The notes under the pieces: model-generated
What the model saw: the letters and a program-made list of their open reading frames with translations, nothing else
The model's database searches: none
Told to the model about the DNA's origin: nothing
Program-made: the position numbers and the translations under genes
Part shown: piece after piece, positions 17,451 to 25,678 of the stretch
Layout of the letters: the number at the start of each line of letters is the position of its first letter
Position numbering within the stretch: the first letter of the stretch is position 1
Assembly: GCF_039592695.1 (NCBI RefSeq)
Contig: NZ_JBBUTK010000004.1
Span: forward strand, 22,815 to 86,814
Direction of reading: 5' to 3'
DNA from: Flagellimonas_A sp039592695
GTDB taxonomy: Bacteria > Bacteroidota > Bacteroidia > Flavobacteriales > Flavobacteriaceae
DNA: 64,000 nucleotides

Positions 17451-18409
17451 CTCTCAAGATTGAAAAACGAATCCACAAATTCATATTTATTAAAGACCTG
17501 TAGGTCTTCTAGGCCCTCACCTACCCCGATATATTTTACGGGTATTTGAAACTGGTCTGAAATACCGATGACCACGCCACCTTTTGCGGTGCCATCGAGT
17601 TTGGTCACGGCCAAACTGGTCACTTCGGTAGCTTTGGTGAACTGCTTCGCCTGTTCAAAGGCATTTTGACCGGTAGAGCCATCCAACACCAGCAACACAT
17701 CGTGTGGTGCACCGGGCACTACTTTTTGCATGACCCGTTTCACTTTGGTAAGCTCGTTCATCAAATTTACCTTGTTGTGCAATCGGCCAGCGGTATCAAT
17801 CAATACGACATCGGCATTTTCGGCCACTGCGGAATTTAAGGTGTCAAAAGCCACAGAGGCGGGATCGCTTCCCATTTTTTGCTTTACTATCGGCACGTCG
17901 ACCCGTTCGCCCCAAACCTGCAACTGGTCAATGGCGGCAGCACGAAATGTATCTGCGGCACCAAGTACCACATTGAGACCTTGGTTTTTGAATTGGTGGG
18001 CCAATTTGCCAATGGTTGTGGTCTTGCCGACCCCGTTCACGCCCACTACCATGATGACATAAGGTTTCTTGTCCTGAGGGATTGAAAACTCTTGTTCTTC
18101 ACCCACATGGGTCTCTGAAAGCAATGCGGCAATCTCTTCTCGTAGAATAGTGTTCAGCTCATCGGTACCCATATATTTATCGCGGGATACCCGTTCTTCA
18201 ATGCGTTCAATGATTTTCAATGTGGTATTTACCCCGACATCTGAGGTGACCAGAACTTCCTCAAGATTGTCCAACACCTCATCATCAACCTTGGATTTGC
18301 CTGCAACGGCCTTGCTCAACTTGCCAAAAAAGCTGGTTTTGCTCTTTTCGAGGCCTTTATCAAGGGTCTCTTTCTTGTCTTTTGAGAAAATCTTTTTGAA
18401 TAAACTCAT
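17447..18409 (-). CDS. ftsY: Signal recognition particle receptor FtsY
   Basis: 320 aa, a short FtsY with little A domain, as usual in Bacteroidota. NG domain motifs: GVNGVGKTTTIGKLA (G1), DTFRAAAIDQLQVW, DTAGRLHNK (G3) and TKLDGTAKGG (G4). It docks SRP-ribosome complexes at the SecYEG translocon. Last essential gene of the rpmB-rpmG-DUF4295-ftsY order, separated from DUF4295 by a terminator. Confidence 0.96.
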   Translation of the reverse strand: MSLFKKIFSKDKKETLDKGLEKSKTSFFGKLSKAVAGKSKVDDEVLDNLEEVLVTSDVGVNTTLKIIERIEERVSRDKYMGTDELNTILREEIAALLSETHVGEEQEFSIPQDKKPYVIMVVGVNGVGKTTTIGKLAHQFKNQGLNVVLGAADTFRAAAIDQLQVWGERVDVPIVKQKMGSDPASVAFDTLNSAVAENADVVLIDTAGRLHNKVNLMNELTKVKRVMQKVVPGAPHDVLLVLDGSTGQNAFEQAKQFTKATEVTSLAVTKLDGTAKGGVVIGISDQFQIPVKYIGVGEGLEDLQVFNKYEFVDSFFNLES

Positions 18410-18534
18410 CGCTGTATTCGGTTGAAGGCCAAAGATAGTGAAGTGTGCAGTTTTATTGCGAATCTTGAAAATTCAAGATGAAGCAATCCTTTTAATTATT
18501 TTTACGGATTGCTTGGTCACTTCTTCCTCGCCAT

Positions 18535-18560
18535 AAAAAAAGCCGCTCAAAAGCGGCTTT
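18535..18560 (-). terminator. Terminator after the DUF4295 gene
   Basis: Stem AAAGCCGCT / AGCGGCTTT (9 bp) with a 4-nt loop. The A-run on the plus strand becomes a U-tract on the minus strand. It lies 26 nt past the DUF4295 stop and ends the rpmB-rpmG-DUF4295 transcript. Confidence 0.88.
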
Positions 18561-18585
18561 CAATACGATATATGGTTTGGTCTTA

Positions 18586-18735
18586 CTACTTGTTCAACCA
18601 ATCATTGACATTTTCGGGTGCCATAACGGATTCTACAAAAGTGTAGGCTCCGGTTTTGGGCGACTTGACCATTTTGATGGCCTTGGTCAAACGCTTAGAG
18701 CTTGATTGTAACGTTGCAACTGTCTTCTTTGCCAT
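18586..18735 (-). CDS. DUF4295 small protein
   Basis: 49 aa, read directly from the minus strand: it starts MAKKTVATLQSSS and ends APENVNDWLNK. Basic, no signal peptide. DUF4295 proteins are about 50 aa, specific to Bacteroidota, and regularly sit after rpmG, as here (37 nt downstream). The position suggests a ribosome-associated role, but none is established. Followed by an intrinsic terminator. Confidence 0.9.
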   Translation of the reverse strand: MAKKTVATLQSSSKRLTKAIKMVKSPKTGAYTFVESVMAPENVNDWLNK

Positions 18736-18772
18736 GAATCTATATTTTTTCATATCCGCGAAAGCGGATATC

Positions 18773-18955
18773 TTATTTTATCTCTTTGTGAATTGTCATG
18801 CGCTTCAGAATCGGGTTGAATTTTTTCAACTCAATTCGGTCTGGCGTATTTTTCTTGTTCTTTGTCGTGATATAACGTGAAGTGCCGGGCATGCCTGAGT
18901 CTTTATGCTCGGTACACTCTAAAATCACCTGAATTCTATTGCCTTTCTTTGCCAT
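18773..18955 (-). CDS. rpmG: 50S ribosomal protein L33
   Basis: 60 aa, normal length. MAKKGNRIQVILECTE, then SRYITTKNKKNTPDRIELKKF and NPILKRMTIHKEIK, are clear L33 features. It lacks the CxxC pairs of zinc-binding L33 forms. Lies between rpmB and DUF4295 on the same strand. Confidence 0.97.
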   Translation of the reverse strand: MAKKGNRIQVILECTEHKDSGMPGTSRYITTKNKKNTPDRIELKKFNPILKRMTIHKEIK

Positions 18956-19062
18956 CTTTCACTAACTTACTCGATAATCGAGATTTATAATACTCCGACG
19001 CTATGGTCGAAATCTAAGGTTTGTTTTATTTCAATGCCTTCTGGGGCTTACCCAGAGGTGGT

Positions 19063-19299
19063 TTACTTGGTGTAACCTTTGGCCCTTGCCTCTTTCAAAG
19101 CTTCAGAAATACCTCTTTTGTTGATAATCTTGATGCCCTTTGCGGATACGTTGAGCGTTACCCAGCGGTCCTCTTCAGGAACATAAAACTTTTTTTTAGA
19201 GATATTGGCATCAAATCTCCTTCTCGTCTTGTTGATGGAAAAGGAAACGTTGTTGCCGAACATCACCTTCTTACCTGTTATTTCACAAACTTTAGACAT
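19063..19299 (-). CDS. rpmB: 50S ribosomal protein L28
   Basis: 78 aa. MSKVCEITGKKVMFGNNVS, KTRRRFDANI and WVTLNVSAKGIKIINKRGI are L28 signatures. First gene of the small ribosomal operon, with a good promoter 34 nt upstream. Confidence 0.97.
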   Translation of the reverse strand: MSKVCEITGKKVMFGNNVSFSINKTRRRFDANISKKKFYVPEEDRWVTLNVSAKGIKIINKRGISEALKEARAKGYTK

Positions 19300-19333
19300 C
19301 GCCTTTTGCTTTGCGTTATTTTAATTGCGGGTG

Positions 19334-19364
19334 CAAATTTAGGTCTTTTCTATGGATGCTACAA
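19334..19364 (-). promoter_or_regulatory. Promoter of rpmB-rpmG-DUF4295
   Basis: On the minus strand TTG (19362-19364), 20-nt spacer, TAAATTTG (19334-19341), matching both Bacteroidota primary-sigma elements. Predicted leader of about 30 nt. Confidence 0.75.
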
Positions 19365-19373
19365 CTGACGAAC

Positions 19374-20621
19374 TCAGAAATTTAAAATTTCTTTTTGTAA
19401 CAGCTCAAAAGCCTTGTTGACAGACTTTTGCACAATGCGTTCGCGATGGTTGCCCATTATAAATTCTTGGGCAAAGGTTCGCTCGGGTGTGCTGATGGCA
19501 ATGTAGACCGTGCCAACATCGGCATCTGAGTCACCTTTAGAGGGCCCGGCATTGCCTGTAGTGGCAATGGAGAAATCAGTGTCTAAAATTTGCTTGACGT
19601 TTTTGGCCATGGCCACCGCCACCTGCCCACTCACCACAGAATGTTTTTCAATAAGCTCAGGGTCAATACCCAACAACCGTATTTTGGTTTCCGTGGCATA
19701 GCTCACAACCGTGCCTTTAAAATAGTTTGATGCGCCCGGAATCGAAGTGATGTGCTCCGCAATTTTACCTCCGGTAAAGCTTTCAGCGGTGGACAAGGTC
19801 ATGTTCTTATCGGTCAACAATTTGGCAACTAGGGCTTCGATACTCTCATCTTCTTCAACGCCGTAAATGATGTCGCCAATCAGGGGGTACAACTTCTGGG
19901 TTTCTGCTTCAACGGTCTGGTAGAGCAGATCTTTGTCCAAACCCTTGGCGGTCAGACGAAGCCTAACCCTTCCTAAACTGGGCAAATAAGCCAATTTTAC
20001 AAAGGGTGGAAGGTTATTCTCCCAACCCTCAATTTTATTGGCCACGGCACTTTCACCCAATCCGTATGTCATGATGGTCTTGTGGAGGATATGCGGACGT
20101 TCGTATTTTTTGACAATTCTTGGAATGACCTCGTCAGCAACCAAGTTTTTCATTTCAAAGGGCACCCCCGGAAGCGATACGAAGACCGAGCCATTACGCT
20201 CCATCCAAAGACCCGGTGCTGTCCCGTACTTATTCTTAAGCACAATTGCCTTGGTCGGCACCAAGGCTTGCTTTCGGTTCAAATCAGAAATGGGTGTGGA
20301 AATGAATTTTTCAAAAAGCATCTCGATATGGGCAAGCGTGGCACCATCTTGTGTCAGTTCATCCCCAAAAAAATCGCATAATGTATGCTTGGTGATGTCA
20401 TCTTTGGTCGGGCCCAAACCACCTGTCAAGATGACCACCTGCGACCTTCGATTTGCTTCTTCAAGTGCATCGAGAATGTGTTGTCGATCATCTTGAACAG
20501 AGGTGATCTGATAGACAGAAACTCCTATCTTATTGAGCTCTTTTGCGATAAATGCTGAATTGGAATCTATTATCTGACCAATCAAGATTTCGTCACCAAT
20601 GGTAATGATTTCTGCCTGCAT
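19374..20621 (-). CDS. cinA: CinA/PncC-type competence-damage protein, nicotinamide-nucleotide amidase
   Basis: 415 aa from MQAEIITIGDEILIGQ at 20621, the conserved CinA start; an upstream in-frame ATG adds 9 residues of non-family sequence. The N-terminal half is the MoCF-like COG1058 domain (LTGGLGPTKDDIT, SLPGVPFEM). The C-terminal part is the PncC amidase domain (LSTAESFTGGKIAEHIT, SYATETKIRLLG, GNAGPSKGDSDADVGTV), which deamidates NMN in pyridine-nucleotide salvage. A TATTTTTG -7 box lies 24 nt upstream. Confidence 0.94.
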   Translation of the reverse strand: MQAEIITIGDEILIGQIIDSNSAFIAKELNKIGVSVYQITSVQDDRQHILDALEEANRRSQVVILTGGLGPTKDDITKHTLCDFFGDELTQDGATLAHIEMLFEKFISTPISDLNRKQALVPTKAIVLKNKYGTAPGLWMERNGSVFVSLPGVPFEMKNLVADEVIPRIVKKYERPHILHKTIMTYGLGESAVANKIEGWENNLPPFVKLAYLPSLGRVRLRLTAKGLDKDLLYQTVEAETQKLYPLIGDIIYGVEEDESIEALVAKLLTDKNMTLSTAESFTGGKIAEHITSIPGASNYFKGTVVSYATETKIRLLGIDPELIEKHSVVSGQVAVAMAKNVKQILDTDFSIATTGNAGPSKGDSDADVGTVYIAISTPERTFAQEFIMGNHRERIVQKSVNKAFELLQKEILNF

Positions 20622-20645
20622 AGCACTTTTAACGTTTACTGGCGG

Positions 20646-20653
20646 CAAAAATA
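20646..20653 (-). promoter_or_regulatory. Candidate -7 box for cinA
   Basis: TATTTTTG on the minus strand, exact TAnnTTTG, 24 nt before the chosen cinA start. It lies at the longer alternative start codon, which supports the shorter protein. No clear -33 TTG. Confidence 0.45.
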
Positions 20654-20684
20654 ACCAAAAGGGTTGGGTGGTAGTTTGTAGTAA

Positions 20685-21023
20685 TCAGAGGTCAAAATCT
20701 TTTCGCAGCTCTGAGATGACTTGCTCCACATCTTTTTTGAGCAGGGGAAACTTCTGTTCTATCTCGCCCATGTTCGCTTCGCTTTTGCCCAAAGTTTCAA
20801 TTTCTAAAGCGGTGGCCCGGGTTTGCTCCATTCCCAATAAATCAACATTGGGCTTTATTTTATGGGCCAATTTGTATACCTGCTCATAATTTTTTTTGGC
20901 AATGGCAGTTTCCAACCCTGAAAGATCTTCGGGCACTTCTTCTAAAAAAACAGAGATTACCGACACGACGAAATCTTCATCGCCTTCGGCCATTTCATTC
21001 ACCTTGTCTAGACTGTAAATCAT
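20685..21023 (-). CDS. Histidine phosphotransfer (Hpt) domain protein
   Basis: 112 aa, all helical. The phosphoacceptor helix is VYKLAHKIKPNVDLLGM with His54, the Hpt HxxKxxxxxxG pattern. Such proteins relay phosphate between hybrid kinases and response regulators. No kinase or receiver gene is nearby, so partners are unknown. The start overlaps the FAH-family gene stop by one base. Confidence 0.88.
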   Translation of the reverse strand: MIYSLDKVNEMAEGDEDFVVSVISVFLEEVPEDLSGLETAIAKKNYEQVYKLAHKIKPNVDLLGMEQTRATALEIETLGKSEANMGEIEQKFPLLKKDVEQVISELRKDFDL

Positions 21024-21634
21024 TATCTTACGGTAATCGCGAACAGTTCTTCGCCTTCAATCGTACCTGAAAGGTAGTCATTTGACGCTACTTTACCAAC
21101 ACCGGCAGGGGTGCCCGTGAAAATGACATCGCCTTTTTTGAGCATAAAAAACGTAGAGACGTAGGCGATAAGTTCGTCTACTTTCCACAGCATCAAACCG
21201 GTGTCGCCTGACTGAACGACCTCACCATTTTTTTTCAGCTCAAATCTAAGCTGATTCAGATTTGGGTATTTTTCCTTGGGTACCCATCTACCGATGACCG
21301 CCGCCCCGTCAAAACCCTTGGCCTTTTCCCAAGGTAGCCCCTTTTCCTTGAGTTTTGATTGCAGGTCGCGAGCCGTAAAGTCAATGCCCAGACCAACTTC
21401 ATCATAATATTTATGTGCATACCGTTCGGCAATATGTTTGCCCACTTTTTTGATTTTCACCAAAACCTCGACTTCATAATGCACATCATTTGAAAATCCA
21501 GGAATGTAGAAATCCTGTTCCTTGGGAAGCACCGCCGAATCGGGTTTAATGAAGACCACGGGCTCTTCGGGGCGCTCATTGTTCAGCTCATCAATATGGG
21601 CAGCGTAGTTTCTACCGATACAAATCAATTTCAT
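21023..21634 (-). CDS. Fumarylacetoacetate hydrolase family protein
   Basis: 203 aa, the short FAHD1-like form. MKLICIGRNYAAHIDELNN is the typical start. Metal-site regions: HYEVEVLVKI (the E-x-E pair), LGIDFTARDLQ, and IFTGTPAGVGKV near the C-terminus. Likely hydrolase or decarboxylase for a 2-oxo acid such as acylpyruvate or oxaloacetate; substrate not determinable. A ten-copy heptanucleotide array ends two bases before the start codon and so forms the 5' leader. Confidence 0.92.
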   Translation of the reverse strand: MKLICIGRNYAAHIDELNNERPEEPVVFIKPDSAVLPKEQDFYIPGFSNDVHYEVEVLVKIKKVGKHIAERYAHKYYDEVGLGIDFTARDLQSKLKEKGLPWEKAKGFDGAAVIGRWVPKEKYPNLNQLRFELKKNGEVVQSGDTGLMLWKVDELIAYVSTFFMLKKGDVIFTGTPAGVGKVASNDYLSGTIEGEELFAITVR

Positions 21635-21636
21635 GC

Positions 21637-21709
21637 AATGGTTAATGGTTAATGGTTAATGGTTAATGGTTAATGGTTAATGGTTAATGGTTAATGGTTA
21701 ATGGTTAAT
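21637..21709. repeat. Heptanucleotide tandem array (AATGGTT)10
   Basis: Ten perfect copies of AATGGTT from 21637 to 21706 plus a partial AAT. On the minus strand it reads as AACCATT repeats running to 2 nt from the FAH-family ATG, so it replaces any normal ribosome-binding region. Part of the gene-free stretch 21635-21938, which otherwise holds a second array and AT-rich sequence. Confidence 0.97.
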
Positions 21710-21806
21710 AAAAGAAATTGATTCTTCTTGGAATTTGCATTTGAACCTGTTTTTTAATTCTAGATTCCATTTACAAGTATAGCAAGCCTTAAGCACCTAA
21801 GTAGAA

Positions 21807-21888
21807 AATTCGTAATTCGTAATTCGTAATTCGTAATTCGTAATTCGTAATTCGTAATTCGTAATTCGTAATTCGTAATTCGTAATTC
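21807..21888. repeat. Heptanucleotide tandem array (AATTCGT)11
   Basis: Eleven perfect copies of AATTCGT from 21807 to 21883 plus AATTC. The unit is unrelated to the array 98 bp away. It lies 50 nt downstream of the exonuclease stop, between two minus-strand genes. Confidence 0.97.
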
Positions 21889-21938
21889 TTTAAACTTTTT
21901 CGATTTCTAATAAAATAGTAACCTCAAACCGACACTTG

Positions 21939-22715
21939 CTATACCAGTTTATTGTTCAATTTACGCAACTTTAGCTGTGTGAGCACTTTTTTGGTGTAGA
22001 GTGGAAAATCGGCATTCAATATCCAGCCAAAATAGCCGGGTTCTTCCTCAAGTACCACATCCACTTTTTTGCCCTTATGCTTCCCAAAAGAAAATGCGGG
22101 TTCGTCATCTTCATCCCAAATGATGAATCCGGCAAAATCAACGGTACGTTTTCGGGTGGTGTATTTCGACAACTTTTTTACATCCGTTTCAAGGTCGGGG
22201 TATCGCTCCAACTGTGACAATAAGACCTCATACGTGGCATTGGTATCCGCTTCAGCGCTATGGGCATCATCCAAACTTTTATCACAATAGAATTTGTAGG
22301 CCGCGCTCAAGGTGCGCTGTTCTTTTTTGTGAAAAATGGTCTGCACGTCGACCGAAACACGGTTTTTCATGTCAAAATCGACTTCGGCACGCAGCATTTC
22401 TTCCGCCAAAAGCGGAATATCAAAACGGTCTGAATTAAAGCCCGCCAGATCACTGTCCTTGATCATGTTATGGATTTCTTTGGAAAGCTGTTTGAAGGTC
22501 GGTTCATTGGCCACCTTCTCATTTGAAATACCATGAACGGCCACTACGGCCTCGGGTATTTCCATTTCAGGATTTACGAGCCAGGTCTTGCTCTCTCTGT
22601 TTCCGTTGGGATGCACTTTCAGGATGGAAATCTCAACAATGCGGTCTTTGGCCACATTGATACCCGTGGTCTCAAGGTCAAAAAAACAGATAGGTCTGGT
22701 CAGTTGCAGTTTCAT
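21939..22715 (-). CDS. DEDDh 3'-5' exonuclease (DnaQ-like) with DUF3820-type C-terminus
   Basis: 258 aa. Exo I FFDLETTG (D13, E15), Exo II around LAGFNSDRFDIPLL, Exo III AHSAEADTNATYEVL with the HxxxxD pair. The C-terminal 60 residues (FSFGKHKGKKVDVVL, GYFGWILNADF) match the small DUF3820-like module found after such exonucleases. Likely DNA or RNA repair/processing nuclease rather than a replicative epsilon subunit. 9 nt upstream on the same strand is an esterase gene. Confidence 0.9.
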   Translation of the reverse strand: MKLQLTRPICFFDLETTGINVAKDRIVEISILKVHPNGNRESKTWLVNPEMEIPEAVVAVHGISNEKVANEPTFKQLSKEIHNMIKDSDLAGFNSDRFDIPLLAEEMLRAEVDFDMKNRVSVDVQTIFHKKEQRTLSAAYKFYCDKSLDDAHSAEADTNATYEVLLSQLERYPDLETDVKKLSKYTTRKRTVDFAGFIIWDEDDEPAFSFGKHKGKKVDVVLEEEPGYFGWILNADFPLYTKKVLTQLKLRKLNNKLV

Positions 22716-22724
22716 GATTTGGGA

Positions 22725-23498
22725 TTATTTGGATTTTGAAAAAAGCCATGGCAGCAGCTCAGGTTCTGTAAAGGCGTTTTCCCAGCTGTTGTGCTCCACA
22801 TCGGGGTAAAGGGAATATTTCACTTCTGCCCCGACAGATTTAAGCGCATCGACCATTTGTGTGGAATACTTGGGCGGTACGACAATATCGGCATCACCAT
22901 GAAACACCCACCAAGCCACTTTCTTCAGTTTTTTTGCAATCGCAGGATTCGCACCCCCACAAATCGGAAAGGCGGCAGCAAACATTTTGGGGTTTCGCCG
23001 TACGAGTTCAAAAGTACCGAAACCGCCCATGGAGAGGCCCCCGACATACATTCTATCCGAATCTATGGAATATTTCCTTTTTAACCGTTTCAACAATTCC
23101 TCCAATAGCAGCATGTCTGGTGTTGGCTCGGCATCTTCATAAAAAATGAACTCGCGTTTGCCCCATTCGCCCTTTACATCAATTTTGGCCCATGAACTGT
23201 TGGCCTCACACTGCGGAAAAACCACGATGGCAGGATACTTTTCACGAACTTCATCCTTCAGAAATAAACCGGAACCATGCACCAATTGGGATTCATTGTC
23301 ATCACCACGCTCTCCAGAGCCGTGCAGTACCAGAACCAAAGGGTATTCTTTGGTTTCGTCATAATTTTCGGGCAACAACAAACGAAAGGGCATGATTCCG
23401 TTTTCGCCTTCAAATATCAACTTTTGGTATGAAAGCGAATCCTGCGAATTCACGGTGAATGCCAGCATCAAAAAAAAGATTGGGCAAATGAACTTCAT
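22725..23498 (-). CDS. Secreted alpha/beta hydrolase (phospholipase/carboxylesterase, PHB depolymerase-like)
   Basis: 257 aa with signal peptide (FLMLAFTVNSQ). LVLHGSGERGDD is the oxyanion loop, GGLSMGGFG the nucleophile elbow, VFHGDADIVVPP carries the Asp, and DVEHNSWENAF the His. Fold and motifs fit the esterase families used in xylan and PHB degradation. Substrate unknown. A TACTTTTG -7 box lies 18 nt upstream. Confidence 0.88.
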   Translation of the reverse strand: MKFICPIFFLMLAFTVNSQDSLSYQKLIFEGENGIMPFRLLLPENYDETKEYPLVLVLHGSGERGDDNESQLVHGSGLFLKDEVREKYPAIVVFPQCEANSSWAKIDVKGEWGKREFIFYEDAEPTPDMLLLEELLKRLKRKYSIDSDRMYVGGLSMGGFGTFELVRRNPKMFAAAFPICGGANPAIAKKLKKVAWWVFHGDADIVVPPKYSTQMVDALKSVGAEVKYSLYPDVEHNSWENAFTEPELLPWLFSKSK

Positions 23499-23516
23499 GG
23501 GCTATAGGTTGAAAAC

Positions 23517-23524
23517 CAAAAGTA
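23517..23524 (-). promoter_or_regulatory. Candidate -7 box for the esterase gene
   Basis: TACTTTTG on the minus strand, exact TAnnTTTG, with an 18-nt leader. No TTG at -33. Confidence 0.4.
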
Positions 23525-23555
23525 ACAATAGTAGCCCTAAAAAAGAATCGGTTTT

Positions 23556-24911
23556 CTAGATTTCTCTGTTAACGTCCCATGCCTCAAGGTAGTCGGCCAC
23601 CTCTTTAACGAACATGCCCCCTAAGGCTCCGTTCACGATGCGGTGGTCGTAGCTGTGCGACAAGAACATTTTGCTGCGAATGCCGATAAAATCCCCTTCT
23701 GGGGTTTCAATCACCGAGGGCATTTTTCGAATGGCACCCAGGGCCAAAATGCCCACTTGGGGCTGGTTGATGATGGGTGTGCCAAATACACTGCCAAAAG
23801 TGCCCACATTGGTCACAGTGTACGTGCCATCTTTCACCTCATCGGGTTTTAAAGCGTTGTTTCGTGCGCGGTTGGCCAAATCGTTCACTGTTTTGGCCAT
23901 GCCCACCAAATTGAGTTGGTCGGCATTCTTGATGACGGGTACGATAAGGTTTCCGTCAGGTAGGGCAGCTGCCATGCCCAGATTGATATTTTTCTTTTTG
24001 ATGACACTATCGCCATCCAAAGAAATATTTATCATGGGATATTTTTTTAGCGCAGTGGCAACAGCTTCCATAAAAATTGGAGTAAAGGTCAGTTTCTCGC
24101 CTTCTCGCTCTTCAAATCGCTTTTTGACCTTGTTGCGCCAGTTGACGACATTGGTCACATCAACCTCAACAAAACTCTGTACATGGGCTGATGTTGACAC
24201 ACTCTCTACCATGTGATGGGCAATCAGTTTGCCCATTCGGGTCAACGGAATGACCTCATCGCCCTCTTTTGCCGATACCGTACTTGGCTGTTGGGCAGCT
24301 GTTGTTGTTGTTTGAACGCTCTGTTTTTCCGATTGCGCTTTTTCTTCGGTTTTGGCCGTGGCTCTACTACCATTGCTGCCACGGTTCTCGATAAAGGAAA
24401 GAATATCATTTTTGGTCACACGGCCTTCTTTGCCCGTACCAGGAATGGTTTCGAGTTCTGCCATGGATATGCCTTCTTCTTTGGCAATGTTTCGTACCAG
24501 TGGGGAATAAAAACGTTCTGAACTTGAAAAATCCGGTGTTGGTGTGGCAGCCACTGATGCTGCCGCTGTTTGTATGTCTTTCTCAATGGCAACTGCTGCC
24601 TCAGGTTCTTTTTCTTCCACTTTTTCTGTAGTGGATGTTTCAATGGAATCCTTGACATCTTCGACCTCACCCTCTGTTTCAATTACAGCCACCACCTCGC
24701 CGACTTTGATGACATCATCGACCTCAAATCTTTTTTCGACCAATTTGCCCTCTACCTCACTGGGCACTTCAGAGTCGACCTTGTCGGTGGCAATCTCAAA
24801 AATGGGTTCGTCCATCTCAATGGTATCGCCCACTTCTTTCAACCAAGCAGTCAATGTTGCCTCGGCAACACTTTCGCCCATTTGCGGTAATTTCAGCTCG
24901 AACTTTGACAT
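23556..24911 (-). CDS. Dihydrolipoamide acyltransferase (E2) of a 2-oxo acid dehydrogenase complex
   Basis: 451 aa. One lipoyl domain (residues 1-80, EIATDKVDSE with lipoyl Lys44), an acidic Glu/Val/Ala-rich linker, a peripheral subunit-binding domain (SPLVRNIAKEEGI...GTGKEGRVTKNDIL) and the catalytic domain ending SHSYDHRIVNGALGG. The usual HxxxDG catalytic Asp is Asn here (HRIVNG). No E1 or E3 gene is nearby, so pyruvate versus branched-chain specificity cannot be assigned. Promoter-like TATTTTTG box 37 nt upstream. Confidence 0.93.
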   Translation of the reverse strand: MSKFELKLPQMGESVAEATLTAWLKEVGDTIEMDEPIFEIATDKVDSEVPSEVEGKLVEKRFEVDDVIKVGEVVAVIETEGEVEDVKDSIETSTTEKVEEKEPEAAVAIEKDIQTAAASVAATPTPDFSSSERFYSPLVRNIAKEEGISMAELETIPGTGKEGRVTKNDILSFIENRGSNGSRATAKTEEKAQSEKQSVQTTTTAAQQPSTVSAKEGDEVIPLTRMGKLIAHHMVESVSTSAHVQSFVEVDVTNVVNWRNKVKKRFEEREGEKLTFTPIFMEAVATALKKYPMINISLDGDSVIKKKNINLGMAAALPDGNLIVPVIKNADQLNLVGMAKTVNDLANRARNNALKPDEVKDGTYTVTNVGTFGSVFGTPIINQPQVGILALGAIRKMPSVIETPEGDFIGIRSKMFLSHSYDHRIVNGALGGMFVKEVADYLEAWDVNREI

Positions 24912-24948
24912 ATTCTTATCTAACGGCCTTTTTCTAGTTTCTATTTTG

Positions 24949-24956
24949 CAAAAATA
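24949..24956 (-). promoter_or_regulatory. Candidate -7 box for the E2 gene
   Basis: TATTTTTG on the minus strand with TTC rather than TTG 22 nt upstream. Leader of about 35 nt. Confidence 0.45.
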
Positions 24957-24990
24957 ACAATTTAACCGTCTTATTTTTGAATTTTATTCA

Positions 24991-25611
24991 TCAGCTTGCC
25001 TTGATGGAACTTTCAAACGGCACGCGGTTCAAAATACTGCGGCCCAAGGTAACCTCATCGGCATATTCGAGTTCATCGCCCACCGAGATACCACGGGCAA
25101 TGGTCGAGGTCTGTACCTCTAAACCTTCCAACTGTTTGTAAATGTAAAAGTTGGTGGTATCACCTTCCATCGTTGAGCTCAAAGCAAAAATCAGTTCCCG
25201 AACGCCACCCGCCCTGATTTTATCAACCAAGGTGGCAATATTCAGTTCTTGTGGCCCCACGCCTTCCATCGGTGAAATCTTTCCGCCCAAAACATGGTAG
25301 AGTCCGTTGTATTGCGACGTGTTCTCTATGGCCATCACATCACGGATGTCCTCCACTACACAGATCAGACTTTGGTCACGCTTGGAGCTGGCACAAATCT
25401 CACAGATTTCGGTGTCAGAGATATTATGGCAACTTTTGCAGAAGTTGACCTCCTCACGCAGTTTTGACAGTGCAGCTGCCAAATGCTGGGTCTGGCCCTC
25501 AGGTTGTTTCAATAAGTGCAACACCAATCGAAGCGCCGTTCGCCTACCGATACCTGGCAATTGACTCATTTCGTACACTGCGTTTTCCAACAGTTTTGAT
25601 GAAAATTCCAT
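24991..25611 (-). CDS. recR: Recombination mediator RecR
   Basis: 206 aa from MEFSSKLLENAVYEMSQLPG at 25611, the normal RecR start and length; a longer in-frame start upstream would extend past the promoter. HhH GIGRRTALRLVLHLL, four-Cys zinc finger CKSCHNISDTEICEICAS, and Toprim core (SLICVVEDIRDVMAIE, YHVLGGKISPMEGVGP). Works with RecO/RecF to load RecA at gaps. Divergent from the symporter gene. Confidence 0.95.
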   Translation of the reverse strand: MEFSSKLLENAVYEMSQLPGIGRRTALRLVLHLLKQPEGQTQHLAAALSKLREEVNFCKSCHNISDTEICEICASSKRDQSLICVVEDIRDVMAIENTSQYNGLYHVLGGKISPMEGVGPQELNIATLVDKIRAGGVRELIFALSSTMEGDTTNFYIYKQLEGLEVQTSTIARGISVGDELEYADEVTLGRSILNRVPFESSIKAS

Positions 25612-25617
25612 ACCGAA

Positions 25618-25625
25618 CAAAATTA
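25618..25625 (-). promoter_or_regulatory. Candidate -7 box of recR, leaderless type
   Basis: TAATTTTG on the minus strand, exact TAnnTTTG, only 6 nt before the recR ATG, so the message would have almost no leader. No clear -33 TTG. Confidence 0.4.
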
Positions 25626-25678
25626 CGATTTTACATTGATGAAATTGTATTTTGTACTTTGCATGGCAAATTTTCTGC

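Noticed and set aside
21637..21888. Heptamer arrays as a CRISPR array
   Set aside because: Units are 7 bp, perfect and contiguous with no spacers; no cas genes nearby.
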